NCBI GenBank assembly: GCA_027382625.1
Contig: JAJKFJ010021679.1
Coordinates: forward strand, 99,336-163,335
DNA length: 64,000 bases
Direction of reading: 5' to 3'
DNA from: Tetmemena sp. SeJ-2015
Taxonomy: Eukaryota; Ciliophora; Spirotrichea; Sporadotrichida; Oxytrichidae
Positions 1-12,442 of the stretch are shown here, in pieces. The notes under the pieces are model-generated. The model saw nothing but the letters and a program-made list of their open reading frames with translations. It was not told the DNA's origin and did no database searches. A program made the position numbers and the translations under genes. Numbering within the stretch: position 1 is the stretch's first letter; each line of letters starts with the position of its first letter.

Positions 1-7
1 CAATCGT

Positions 8-2309
8 ATGGCTAAGGAGAAAGAATTTTCTCCCAAGACTATCTAAAGAAAGAAGTACGAACTTGAGCGATGGGTATCTGCAGAAAGATCAAAGTCTAAA
101 CTCACCTTTTAGCATCCTTACAACAGCTCAAGTGGCTTGATTAATCTCAATGAGGATTTATCGAAGCCAATAAATGTTTTCGATCTTGAATAGGAGAGAA
201 GAGAGGCTGCCAAAATTATTGCAAATGCAAATCTGAAAGCTTCTGAAATAAAACAAAAGTTAGATGCACTTAAGAGTAACATGTCTGAGCATTAAAATGA
301 GGATGGATTGATTCATATTCAAGACTAGTAGTTGAATCTATTTAATCAATAGCCTCTATCCTCAAGAAGAGCAGTTATTAACGAAGAGGCAAAATCAGAA
401 TTCACCTCTAGTCCAAGCTAATTAGATCTTTCTCTTGAAGCAGCCAAGGAATTAAAGCCAGAAATAGAGCCTTCAAATACTATTCACTTAGTGAATATTA
501 TGAACACTGACTTTGTTTTTTAAGCCTTCCTTTTTTAAGTGACTAGTCTTAATCTTTGGGAGGTGTTAACGAAGAAATGCCGACCGTGGTCTTGGAAATA
601 AGTTTTGAAGATGAGGATTTGCTGTATGAAAGCAACGAAAAGTCGATGCAAGAATTCAAACAAATGAATGACTTGAGTCATTAAGACTCGCTTAAGCAAG
701 TTCAAGTTGATGAGCTGCCTACATAAACAGTAATTTAAAAGTCTCATAGAGAAGTTTCAGATAATTAACAAGAGGTTGTTTAAAATGAGGATTAAAATGA
801 AATCCCGTAATTTATTGGACGCAAAATCAACCGAGATGAGATAAGTGATGCTCTCTAAGAGGAGAGGATGAACTAAATGTCGGAGCAGATTTTTGATGAA
901 TTCTTTAAAAAGGAGCAAGAATAGTTTATCAAAAGAGCAGTTCAAATTTACAATTATTTCTTGCACAATTTTAACTTTACTTTAATTTACAACGAAAGAA
1001 TAGAATCATCTAAAATCATTTAGCACAATCAGTAGAAAAATGCTGAGTAGGCTTCTTCTTAAGTTGTTTCAGTTTAGCCGATTTAATTTATTTTTGATGA
1101 AGGCAATTCAAGCGGACAAGAATATTGGCAGATATGCACATGAAGAATTCAAGGATATAAATTTGATGCCAAATTCTAATTTTTCGGAAACTATAAAATA
1201 GCTCACATATAATTCTAGAGAGCAAGTCAAAAGGTTAGGCATAGATACTACCATGAGTCTATTGAGCAATATATTATAGCTGCTTTAAATACTGAAATAA
1301 GTTTGTCAATAAACTTTAATGTGATGATAATGAGATTTTCTCGCAGATTACAGTAAGAAGAGAGTAGTTCTTGCAAGCATTCATTACTCCTATTTACAAA
1401 AATCCTTTAGAGATACTCTAAAATCTGCAAAGACCAGACTATGGAGATATCGATAACTAGATGGACTTTACAAACTCACTTGCCTATATACTTAACGTTC
1501 AGTTATATCTCACTCTTGAGAAGGCTCGAGAAAATGTAAGATCTTTTTGACAATTTCAAATGTTTATAGTTGATTCATGAGGCTATTCAGCAAATAAAAA
1601 AGCAATTCCTACTTTAGAGTGCAAGCCAACTCCAGAGCATAAGTAATGAGGAGGAACTTACTGACTTGATAAGTGAGGCTTAGCACATTCACAATAAAGT
1701 TATCTTTGACTGTGTCAATGAGTCGCTAAATCAAGTTCGTCCCTATGGAAACGCAGGAGAACCCATGCCTTGGAGTAGAAAGCCCAGAAGGAATTTAATG
1801 TTCATGTTTGATACTACGGAAAACTTAGACCAAATACTTATTGATGTTAGATCAAGAGTGGTATCTTGGTCTAAAACTAAAGCAGGTGCGTTGCCCCCAC
1901 TTCCGCTGTACCCATCGACGACGAACTTGCAAGTATAGCAAGCAGAGGAAGAGCAGTTTGCGCAACTCAGAGAAAAGTGCCTTGCTTAACTACTCGCACA
2001 AGATGTAAGGATTAAATCATTAAAGTAACAATATCTTAGTTGGTTTAATAAGAAGAGAGGTGGCTAGATTACGAAATGGAAGAAACTCAAGTTAAAATCG
2101 ATCTAAGCGACATAATTTTGGAGCATTTGGTTGGAGAATCTGTGGACATTCTTAATTTAATCTAGACTCTCAATCAAAGAGTAATAGTGATCTCCAGAGC
2201 TGAGGCAATTTTATATTTTGCCTCATACTTTTAAGTTGGTACTTTACTATTGCTATCGTATTTTTTGTTACTATTTTCAATTTTAATTAGAAATTAGACG
2301 ACTCAGTGA
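8..2309 (+). CDS. DUF4378-like domain protein (possible cytoskeletal/centrosomal type)
   Basis: A multi-exon gene starting at the ATG at 8; it may continue from upstream because the frame is open to the left edge. GT-AG introns that restore frame lie at 491-546 (56 nt), 1536-1569 (34 nt) and 2005-2039 (35 nt), with a further short one near 1330-1355. The N-terminal half is charged, Q-rich and coiled-coil-like. The C-terminal part resembles DUF4378: FDCVNESLNQVRP, then ENLDQILIDVRSRVVSW, then ERWLDYEMEETQVKIDLSDI followed by ILEHLVGE. DUF4378 is known from plant TRM/LONGIFOLIA proteins and related microtubule-associated proteins; a cytoskeletal role here is inference. An in-frame TGA at 1141 (YWQICT-TGA-RIQGYKFDAK) sits in clearly coding sequence and is best read as Trp. 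The frame ends at TGA 2307-2309. The last ~40 residues are hydrophobic and could instead be an unrecognised intron. Confidence 0.6.
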
Positions 2310-2589
2310 AAAAGAATTCAAGATTTGAATATTGTTAATTTTTAATCAATGCATGTCTCTTAAAACTTCAATAAGCTGTCTGATTACATTTCCAGTGTCT
2401 GAAAGAGTAGCATCCTTATTTATTAAGGATAAAACTACTTATTGTTGCTTATGTTTATAAAGTAATTATTTCTTAATTGAAAATGCCTTTAATTTTAAAG
2501 AATTACTTTTATACTTTACATTTAATTTTAAAGAAATAATTTTAAAGAAATAAAATTATCAAATTATTAAAAATCAATTTTTAAACATA

Positions 2590-5500
2590 AAATACGTATT
2601 TAAATATAAAATTAAATAATTTAAATAAAATGAGATAAAATAATTGCTTTTGGTCCATGCTCAAGAAGTATTCAAGATAGTCGCCATCTAGAATATTTTT
2701 AGGTTCATGATTCATGGACTCAGTCTTTACAGTTCTATAGTTCTATCTCGGGAGCTTTCCATAGAAGTTTATCTCTAATTTCTCCATGCTTTTTTACAGC
2801 ATATTCAGCAACTGATAAACTGACTGAGGAATCTGACATACCACTCCAACTGCGCCAAAAATAGTTCCGTATATTGACTTGTAGCTACATTCCTGTTGGG
2901 ATTGCAGATCTCTAAGAGCCATTTTTAATTATTAACTGAGATATTCCAAATCACTCATTGCCTTTTGCAGGTCTATAACTTCAGTATCGATAATCTGCTC
3001 TTGCTAAAAGTTAAAATAATTTTAAGATTGAGCTAGTCTTGAAGATTCTTTTGGTTGATTTGTTTTTCTGATGGTAACTCTTGATTCGGCTGCTTCTTTT
3101 CTTCTCATCTGAGATAATACCTTCTTGTCTTTGATTATCTTTTAAAAAGGGAATTAAAAATGGGCTAATTTAAACTTAAATAAAGATAGGAATTTATTTA
3201 GTTAGATTTTAGCTTTTGTTAAGGTAAAAGAATTAATCTTCTGTACTAGGGATATGAAAATGGGATATTTTATGATTAACATCTTACTTCATAGTGGTAA
3301 ATCAATAAAAAATGCAAGTCCTCTAATTTTAAAAATGCATTACAGGTAATTTTAATCAGTTTATCAAATCTTATTCTTTTAAAAAAAAACAAAAAATCAT
3401 AACTAAATACAATGATTATAGATAGTCAAGGAACCCTCAATAGCTCTGGTGGCTTCTTCTCCAAGTCTGAGACACGCAGCCAAGTGAAGCTTAAATTTTT
3501 GATGATCGTTAGTTGGGTGTAAATTTTTCCAATAGATGAGAAGATTTTGATCTTTATCAAACACCATGGAATGGCTTTCGCTTATTTGCAGAAGTGAGTT
3601 TACACAAACACTGTTGTTCTCATGAGCGCTATATGAAAGGAACTTATTGTTCTTTGACTCTTTAAAATCGAAAGTGTAAACTGCCCTCATAATATCGCCC
3701 ACAATAACTTGATTTCCAACTGACTTTATGTCTGCTATAAATGTACCCACCTAGATCTATTGAATCAGATGTAGCTTAATTTAAATATGTTATTAAAATT
3801 CTTGCATAATATATTTTTATCTTTAAAGCTTTTTAAAATTCTTCTATCTTTAATCTATATTTGAGCAAAAATTCATATCTTAATTTTAAAAGTTTCAATA
3901 GAAAATCTAATGATATGGTGCTAAGATTAAATGAGAGAAAAATTAAATTGTGATTTTAAATTTCTTGAGGCTTGATGGAGACTGAATGGATCTGAAGTTA
4001 ATTATTGACTCCAATTAGCAAATATTTAAGGTCTTCTTTGATTGTGCAAATCGACATCAAAATACAAATTAGTAAATTTTAGACTAAATGCTCCCACAGA
4101 AACTTTGAGTGAGTTTCTGAACAATTTTCTTTCTGTAGATATCGACTTCTAAGATTATGAGCCTGCCTTTTGAAGGAAAATCCTCTTGAGGATCTATAAT
4201 ACCTGTACCAATTGCAACTAGTTGGGTCTTGCTCCTCATATTCAATTGAGGGAGGAAACTCTTCTTTTCAAGCAAGTAGATGCTGTTCGCAGTTTCTGCC
4301 TTCGCAAGGTCTAATTAATCCAGGATAAGCATACTTTCTTAGTTAAGTAGAACTATTGAATTCACATCAGAAGTAGCTGGGTTGATAAAAATAATTACAC
4401 GTAGTATAATAGATGTATTCGAAATTAGGAACCTCAAAAGAGCAGAGCATTAAAGGCTCATTTGGAATGAGTGTTACCTTATTAGCTTCTTTATCAAACT
4501 TGAATTGACTAAGCTAGGTTGATTCAAATTTATCCAACGAGCTGAAAATCAAGTTGCTATCGCTATTTACGTGTACAATTATGCATTTCTCATTCGAAAA
4601 GAAACTCTGAGGATGCTTGATGTTCTATTCATTCACAAAATGCATCTGCAGCATTTACCTATTCACACAATAAAGAGCGTTCTTATTGCTTTCTACAAAT
4701 ATTATTGGACCTTGCTCAGTTTCCAATTTGTGTAAAAGGCACTCCTTCTTTAAAAATAGTTATTTAATTAATGCTCTGACTTATTATATTCTGATGGTTA
4801 TTCCAAATCGCCTCTACATGGTCAACCTACTTTAAAAAATATATTACTCTGTTCTTCTAAAAGTATTAATTCCAAATCCAAGCTAGAGCTGAGGTACAAA
4901 CACTTTAGGTTCTTCTGCCATTCATTTAAAAAGCAAAACATTTTTTAGAATTTCAAATCGAATTATTTTTTTACCAGAGATATAATTGAATTAATTGAAT
5001 ATATTCTGAGCAAGATGTCTCTCTCAGCATTAATTTAAACTACTCTTCCATCAGGTAAGGAACAGACTATCAAGTCTCTATCCTCAGTTGCTATAGCTTG
5101 CATAGACCTGACTTCATAAGAAGGGAATTCAAAGTTAAGAGATTCTAATCTCTCCGAAAGATCTGTATCTCCAGTAGAATTATCTTCATCCACCTCCATT
5201 TAAAGTTGCTTGTTTTCACTTGAAGCAGTCTTAAACCTCCTCATTAATTTTTTATTCGCCATTTTAATAAATAAAGTTTAGTAACTTGGTGCTATATCTC
5301 AAGTTTCTCGCATATTTGGCTGTCTGCAAAGAAAGCCATAGATCTCCTTGAGAGTATTTTCCGTGAAGGAATATAGAGTGCATTAATTGAGTAAAGTGGA
5401 GTATCATTTGTTGTGAAGTATATTATTGGACTCTCAGGAGATAAGCAAATGGACGTTATACTGTAATTGGATTGATAAAGTTTCTAAGGTCTTCTGAAAT

Positions 5501-7620
5501 CTGGCTAACCTACCTCAGTAGGCTAAATGTCGGAAAGATCTAGAAAATGAATGGAATGTTTGTTATCTACGAAGACAAGTAATTTCTTTTCATTCGACAA
5601 AAGAGTTATCTCTTCATCGATGAAACAGCAATTATAGTGGCAGATTTTTAAGTCAGGACTCAAAGTTTGAATCCTATTAGAGAATACAAGAGTCATAAAA
5701 ATAAAATCATGAAATCTGCATTATCGTGAGAGAAGCATATAACTTTTAAAAGCTTTTCTTTTTCTGCTACTTATAATTACTAGCTTTGAGAATCTTCATA
5801 GATTATCTCAACATTATCTTAGTCTTATAAACTCAGTAAAATAACGATACTTTGTAAATAGAGTTATTATCTTTTACTATTCTGAATACACAAATCTGGT
5901 TAACTAAAAAATTAAACTCCATAGAATTGCATGAAGATTCTATCATTGACAATGTGTAGTCCTCGTTCTCTCAGTACTGGCAACTCATTTAAAGAGCAAT
6001 TACTTAATGGCTTCAAGTTAACAATAAAATATCCATATATAACACCCTTCTTTAAAAAGCTTATATGGCTATTGTGGCCTGTACCTCCAACTATTATTAG
6101 CTCCTTTTGCTGATTGAGAGATGAAGTATTTTCTCTGAGCGCAATATCCGCTATAGCCCCAAGGTTTTAAAATTTCTTGTGGATACTCACATAGAGCAAA
6201 TCTTTGTCACCAGTATTTTCAGTTTCTAATTACAGAATTAAAGAGGTTCCAAGTTTAGATCCGTAGAAAACTAGGCCATTAAAATTTACTAAAAATTATC
6301 TAGATAGTTAAGGGAAGTGCAGCTTGGCAATTTTTATCCAAGAAACTCTATGAGCATGAATTATGACACGTCTTAGTTCATAGCACTGCTGCTATTAGAT
6401 GTCATTAGATTAATCTAGTTAAGATTAAAAGCAAGTAGATACAAGTCACCACACTCGCTTGCGAAAATGTATCTCATAAGATGCTATCCTTGCTTAGTTT
6501 ACTTAGTCTGGCTATCGTATCTATCTATTGCAGCTACTGTGCTAACTTTCATTGGCTTTCTAAGTTTCTTTGAGACAAGTTTGGACTTGAATCTTCTTTT
6601 GAAGCAATGAATATTCTCACTGTCGAAAGCTATGAAACCTCCAAACTCCAACTCTTTTACAAAATAGATCTAGAGGCTTTCAAATTCTGCAACTTCATCG
6701 CTACCATTTGAGTTTGCGCTAGTCTCTATGTCTTTCTCTTAAATATTAAGGTAGTATTTTCGAAGTTTGTACTACGAGATGAAATGAGTCTATCCATTGA
6801 TTTTTGAGGAGGTTTGCTGCGAATAGAATACTCCGATTGCTGAGTTTCCATTATTCTCATCTTCAAATATAGGCATGATTTGATAAGTCTCTGGATGCTT
6901 CACTCTTATATTGAACGCATTGCTTAGAGAGAGCTTGCCATTCAAACTTAAAAGAAGATTAAATTCTAGTTCTTGATAAGTGGTATGACTTTAAGAATGT
7001 TTTCATAGAGCATGAGACCAATATATTTTCCGTTTGCTCCTAAGAAAACTGAAAGGGGAGGGTCTCTTTTCTATCCTATTGAGTCTTAAATGTTTCCAGT
7101 TGACAGGCAAGTAATTCCTTGCTTTACATCGTGCATGAACAGCAAGCAATTGAAATCGGATGTCAGAACCTAGAGAAATTTATTATACTCTAGATAAGTC
7201 TTACAAAGATGTAATCTTGGAGCCTTTTTTCTTGCTGAGGCCTTGAACTTTAAATCATTTTTCCCGCCTTTTCGATAAAGGGCTCTGATGGGACTTTCAG
7301 TATAGAAACTATTTAAAGATAGAAAAAATAATTTGGTCATTCAAAGGAATCTCATAGAACTCTTCAATAAACTCTCAATATAAATCTAGAACATTAAATT
7401 TTATTTGGACTGAGTTTATCATCATCTACTATTTTCATCACTGCTAAAAAGTTAGATTTAGCAAGGATGAGGTTTGAATCAATCTTGTAGAGTTGCTTTT
7501 AATCATTATTTCTGGACACCTATAATTAGCTTTACAACAAAGTTAGGAGAAATTAATCTGAAATATCATTCAATCATTATTAGCATTTACAATTTGTTTT
7601 GATAGTTGGTCGGCTATCTC
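2590..7620 (-). CDS. DDB1: DDB1 homologue (damaged-DNA-binding protein 1, CUL4 adaptor)
   Basis: DDB1 is the three-beta-propeller adaptor linking substrate receptors to the CUL4 ubiquitin ligase. Reading the complement, the N-terminal propeller shows DSNLILAKSNFLAVMKIV, then GNIQDSIGQKRDPP and KYIGLMLYENILKVIPL, which match the human GNVQDRIG...IGLRLYDGLFKVIPL segment. The CPSF_A C-terminal region shows LVAIGTGIIDPQEDFPSKGR, NQVIVGDIMRAVYTFDFKE and LRLGEEATRAIEGSLT, and near the end NILDGDYLEYFLSM, matching GFIDGDLIESFLDI. GDIMR and LGE...GSL favour DDB1 over CPSF160 or SF3b130. Visible introns include 16 nt at 7520-7535 and 22 nt at 4377-4398. The start codon is not certain. The last ~30 residues of the family and the stop codon were not located, so the 3' end is approximate. 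The gene converges on the DUF4378 gene with ~280 bp between them. Confidence 0.85.
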
Positions 7621-7998
7621 TTCCTCACTCAATCAAATAAATTGAGAAATAAAGTTAATATTTATATTGAACCAATGAATGGAGATTTATCAATTTTTGA
7701 AAGTAGTAGAAATATTTTTTTCTTTATAAATTAAATTTCATGATATTCTATAATCATTTTTTTAAACAAAATATCGCGGGAATAATCATTAATATCAAAT
7801 TAATAAAAAAGATTAAGTAAAGTTCGCCTGAATAGAGCATGATACGGATCCTGGGTACTTTAGAGTAGCTTAGTAGAAATATTTTTCCATTAAAATCTCT
7901 TTTTTCTAAATTAATGTTTTTAAATAGTTAATTATTCTAAATAGATTGGTAATGCTTCTTTATGAAGAGAATTTAAATTTTCTAGAGAGTAATAAATC
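7621..7998. other. AT-rich intergenic spacer
   Basis: A very AT-rich stretch between the 5' part of the DDB1 gene and the 3' end of the upstream BT1 transporter, both on the minus strand. It should contain the DDB1 promoter. I see no family-matching reading frame, repeat or RNA structure in it. Confidence 0.4.
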
Positions 7999-9575
7999 TC
8001 ATCTATCCTCTTTAAGCAGGAATGTCTCTTTAAGTTCGCTGTCTGCAACAGTTTCTTGATAAAATTTTGATTATTTTAAAGCATTTTACTTCTATAACTG
8101 CAAGAGTTGCTTCCTGGTAGGGAGCATCCATAAATAAATTATAAAAGTAGAAGAGGCGCCAAGCTCAAAGCAGTTTCAAATATCAAAGGCTGGTAAAATA
8201 GATTCAGACTAGAATTGGTAACTCCAAAGAGCAGTTAATTCCAAAGCACACCCATCATTGGACTTAAGGTGAAGTTGCTGAAGTTAAACAAAATATTTTA
8301 ATTAAACATCCCTGACATTAGAGCAAAAGCAGTGGCTTCAATGAAGTTTGGAGTTATTTTAGTAAATAGAATCATCATAGGCAGTTGACTAAATGCAAAT
8401 CCAAAAGTCTGCGTCACAGTTGTCGTCAGAGCTACAAATACCACATCTGGAATTCCTACTTATAAATTCCATCTCAGGGCTTAAATAGCATTCATCGCTG
8501 CTCCAAAAGCATATAAATTATGATAACACTTTAAAGCATTTATGATGATACTGTAGGTTATTAGAATTTTAACTTCGCTGCTCTTTAATTTCCAAGAGAA
8601 TAAAATCACTCCGCAAATTAGACACCCGTAACTCAGTACTCCTAAAATACTAATCTAGAATTTGGAAAGTCCAAGAACGTCTATTTGAAAGAAGTATGAC
8701 ATATCCACAAAAGAGGGAACTATAAGACCACTTAAAATTAAAAAGCCGAGACATTTGTATATTTCTTCAGTTTTAAGAGCCTGAATAATCTCTTTCCAAG
8801 TTCTTTTAAAATTTTATGCCAGGCTTTATCCTCCGAAATCATCTTTTTCCGAACACTATTGATCATAAACTTAAAATATAGATGGGAATCAGTAGTGGCC
8901 GAAATTTAGAATGCAAATACCACCATGATGAGACTAAATAAAGATGCAACAGCAAATGACATCCAAGGAGTAAGGTATTCAGTGAAATAGGCACCACCAA
9001 TTGAGCCAGTCATTCCTCCAAAAGCAAGAAAAAACCAATTTAAGATTAGAGAGACTTTCCGCTCCACCCTCTAGGTCTCTTCTTGCTTAAGACACAACCA
9101 AAGCATCTACGGAGATATCAATGAACGCCATATTCACTGCATTCAAAGTCATTAAGCTAGTAATTATGATTTCGTTTCTGCTTAAGTCCAGGGATAGTAT
9201 TAAATTACAATCCACGGAAGTATTTATTTTCAGTATATATGTGATATAAAAACTCAATTTTTATCTTTGTTAATATGAAGAGAGTAAAGAATTGTATAAT
9301 TCCATTTAGAATTATGTAATTTTTCCTCCTAGATCCAAATAAGGGAATATTGTCTGCGATTAGTCCATAGAGTAGCTTGAATGACCAAGGAAGAGTGATT
9401 ATTGATATAAGGAACTATGAGAGGTCTGCTTCAAGATTCAAATACAGTTTAAGTAAATCCTTTAGTGCTAGCATGTGAAACTATCTTAATTTTATTATCT
9501 AAAGCCTTGGAGAAAGTATGCAAAGCACATTACAATTATGAGCTTTTGGTCATAAAGTCCTTTATACAAACCCAT
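7999..9575 (-). CDS. BT1-family (folate/biopterin-type) transporter, copy 1
   Basis: A multi-pass MFS-type carrier of the BT1 family, known for folate and pteridine transport in Leishmania and plants; the substrate here is unknown. It starts MGLYKGLYDQKLII...YFLQGFR at 9575 on the complement. It carries the family signature LEADLSQFLISIITLPWSFK, then LLYGLIADNIPLFGSRRKNY (shared with copy 2 at 26.9-28.5 kb), and a string of hydrophobic helices. It ends at TGA 7999-8001 after an acidic tail (SELKETFLLKEDR). Between YFLQGFR and QFHMLALKDL the frame slips by one base near 9495 relative to copy 2; both sides align with copy 2, so a missing base in the assembly is more likely than a real lesion. 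Other exon junctions were not resolved individually. Its 5' end faces the TBC-like gene, with ~140 bp shared upstream sequence. Confidence 0.8.
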
Positions 9576-9714
9576 TTTAAAAATAATGCTAAATTGTTCT
9601 GTAAAAACTCTATTTTTTTAAAAATTTACTGAAATTAGCTAAGTAAGCTCATTGTTCTTCAAGAATTTATAAGAAATTTAATAGTTGAAATTACAAAATA
9701 AAACACAAACCAAG

Positions 9715-11675
9715 ATGTACGATCACAGAATGCCTCTGAAAAATGAGCTGGTTAAATAAATGGAAGAGTTGATGGTTAAAAATGTTGAAAAATTAGATGA
9801 TCATAAGAGACAATTCTATATTGGGGCAAAAACCTTTGTCAAAAAGAATTAGTAAGATATCTGCAAATCTTTTCATTCTTTCCATTTCCAAGTCAGTTAC
9901 TTAAACTTGCATTAAAATAATTTTTGTATAAAAAGTATTTTCCAAAAAGCATGCAGATATATTATTTTTCTATTTATTTAATTAAATAAAATGTAATATT
10001 AAATAAGTCTTATTAAACTTTTCTACTTTATCTCATATAATTTTGAAATAGTGATGATTTGCGTTTTTATAACTTGGCAGAATCCTAGTAATCTGAGGTG
10101 ACTACAAAACTATTTCAAGCTTTTGACACTCTGGAGTCAACTGATGAACTTAAATAATAAATAGGCAGAGTTGTGCAAAGAAAATTGGACGACTTGAAGA
10201 AAGCTCACTTGAATGTGAACAAATGGGAACTCAATTACAACATCTTTGAGAATCTCGTTGATAGAAGGGCTCAGAATAATAGAGATCTATACAGAGTATA
10301 ATTATAATGGTCATAGTTAAGCTCTTCTATAGGTATTCTTTCTGAAATACTTGAGTCCACATATGAGAGAGTTAGTGTGGAGAGGAATCTTGCAAGATGG
10401 GATTATAATGAGGGAGCATGAGTATAATGTAAAGAAAGAGCGAGCATACACAGTATCCAAGGATGACATTTTCATACTTTAAAATTGCCAAGCTGTTTTG
10501 GTAAGTATTCGATTCTTCTTAAATGCTTTAGAGGTCGAACTTCCATCCCCTTGGAGATGAAAGCTATGAATAATTGATGGTCTTCAAAAGTGTCATGATT
10601 TACATTCAAAGTTTTATATTAAAGGGTATATCTTTAAACTTAATTTTTGATTATTCTAGAATTTATATATTGAATTCGATAATTAAATTCAAGCACACAT
10701 GAGAAAGACAGTACTACCTGAGGCATACTACTATGTGCTAATTCCGATATTGTGCGTATTCCGAAACTATCACACTAAAATGAGGGAAAAGTACCTAGTC
10801 TCTTTCTTCGTCTCATTCGTAGAAAACATCTATAACAAAGTGGTGCCCAGAATAAATGAAAGAGATGAGAGGGAGTATGAAAAAATGACTCGAAATATGA
10901 CTGAAGGGATCGTTGCAATTGCATCAATGGTAGACTAAGATTATAACTAAAATTTTAGTATTTAATAAAGAAATGGGTAAGAGATTAAAGGACCTGTTAG
11001 ACTTGGAGGATGATGACATTCACACATACTATATGGATTTAATGCTGAATGTCAGGAGAGGAGAGATCACCCACATTCCCAACGCAGATTTAGTTAACCT
11101 TTCGAAGTAGCAAGTAATTTTTGGAGAGCTTCTGAGAGCTTTCGTAGAGAGAGCTTCAGTTGGGTTTATCTAGGTGAAAGCCACTATGGTGCTCTGGGAT
11201 TCCTTGCTCATTAAATAAGTGAGAGACCCTTCTGACATGCTCACAGCTTACTCTAAATTATTAATTGCTTTTGCCATAATTCTTCAGCATAACAAGATCG
11301 ATGTAATGAGATGCAAGAACATTTTGCAACTTGTATCCATGTTCAAGGAAAAGGCGCCTCTCATGCACGAGTACGATTTCTTTGTGCTGCTTTTTAACTA
11401 CTACAAAGATTTCATTTCAAATGAATTAGTAATTTGAAGATAAGGACTTGAGTGGGTACTTCGATCCTCCTGAGGTTGGAGTGAATAGAACTAACTTCCC
11501 TCACATCTAAGACGTGATCTCAGAAGCCCTCAGAAAGAAACTAGAAAAAGAAGAGAAGGCTTTTAGAGAAAAGCAAAAGCAAGGAGCAGATGTGTTTGGA
11601 CACCCCTGCCTCCAGGAACGCACCAAGGAGTAAGCTATTTTGCAAATAACATTACTTAATAGTACGATGACATGA
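9715..11675 (+). CDS. TBC (Rab-GAP)-domain-like protein, weakly TBC1D19-like
   Basis: Starts at ATG 9715 (MYDHRMPLKNELVKQMEEL). A long AT-rich intron follows, then exons from ~10080 with introns near 10301-10337, 10501-10532 and 10627-10659. The middle reads YLSPHMRELVWRGILQDG, which fits the R-x-x-VW-x-x-iL opening of TBC domains. Later segments AYYYVLIPILCVFRNYHTK, LLRAFVERASVGFIQVK and MVLWDSLLI have the spacing of the C-terminal TBC helices (sF...LWD.il). TBC proteins stimulate GTP hydrolysis by Rab GTPases; the usual arginine and glutamine fingers were not confirmed, so catalytic activity is open. The coding frame is clear from 10.08 to 11.65 kb; the family call is tentative. It ends at TGA 11673-11675, or splices further to the exon at 12.25 kb. 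Confidence 0.5.
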
Positions 11676-12249
11676 TGAGGTACTCCCAATATTTTAATTA
11701 TTATAGGATTGAATTTTTTAAATGAGTGAATTAATTTGTAAAATCGATACAATAAATTAAAAGCACAGACAGTACTTATGCGATAAATAAGACATACACT
11801 TTTAAAAAATTTTAGAAAGTATTTGCTTTTATAAAATTTTTTTATTTTATATAATATAAATATTTTAAGAGTATTCGCAAAAAATTTATTTTCTTTAAAT
11901 GCTCATTTTTTTATTAAAATAACTCTATATTAAAATTGAGATGAAGATATGAAGAAAAGAAAAATAAAAATTATTAATACTTTTTGAGATTAAGCTTTTA
12001 AGAATCATCGCCCTATTAATTACCTTCAGTGACCCATTCTATATTTATTTTTAATTTATTTTTACCATAAATCTGACTTGAGAATTAGGTGTCTATTTGT
12101 TATCATCGAATTATCAATAGGTTTTTGAGAAATTTTGCTTCGTATATTTTTGGATTTTATCTTCTTGTCAGCGATTAGGAAGGAACTAAGCAGTGGCATT
12201 TTCCATTGAAGCGAAAAATAATAACTAATTAATTAAATATATATCTCAT
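11676..12249. other. AT-rich stretch between the TBC-like gene and an isolated exon
   Basis: About 570 bp, close to 85 percent A+T with long A and T runs. It is either an intergenic spacer or a long intron of the TBC-like gene leading to the exon at 12250. A short open piece (YDDMMRYSQYFNYYRIEFF) at ~11660-11720 could be a small exon. No other structure was seen. Confidence 0.3.
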
Positions 12250-12442
12250 CAATGACGATTTTTTATTAAATTCTGCACCATATTCTGCTGGTTTGGGCAG
12301 CAACTACTCCGGACAGAGACCTGGAAGAATGGGTCACGTTATAGAGGATGATGAAACTATAAAACAACTCGCCAGCAGATTAATTGGCAAAGCAACTATC
12401 AATGAAATATAGAAGGATATGCTCAACAATTACCAAATTTGA
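12250..12442 (+). CDS. Isolated C-terminal exon (hypothetical)
   Basis: A reading frame of about 63 codons: NDDFLLNSAPYSAGLG, then QRPGRMGHVIEDDETIKQL and RLIGKATINEIQKDMLNNYQ, ending at TGA 12440-12442. Its codon content is much less AT-biased than the flanks and it contains one TAG read as Gln, so it looks coding. There is no start codon at its left end. It could be the last exon of the TBC-like gene upstream (across ~570 bp) or a remnant of another gene. No family recognised. Confidence 0.4.

Noticed and set aside
1011..1062. A 19-nt intron (gtagaaaaatgctgagtag) that also keeps a frame open and avoids the TGA at 1141
   Set aside because: Downstream, the original frame (FQFFGNYKIAHI, YYHESIEQYIIAAL) is clearly the coding one and needs no intron, so the TGA is read through as Trp.
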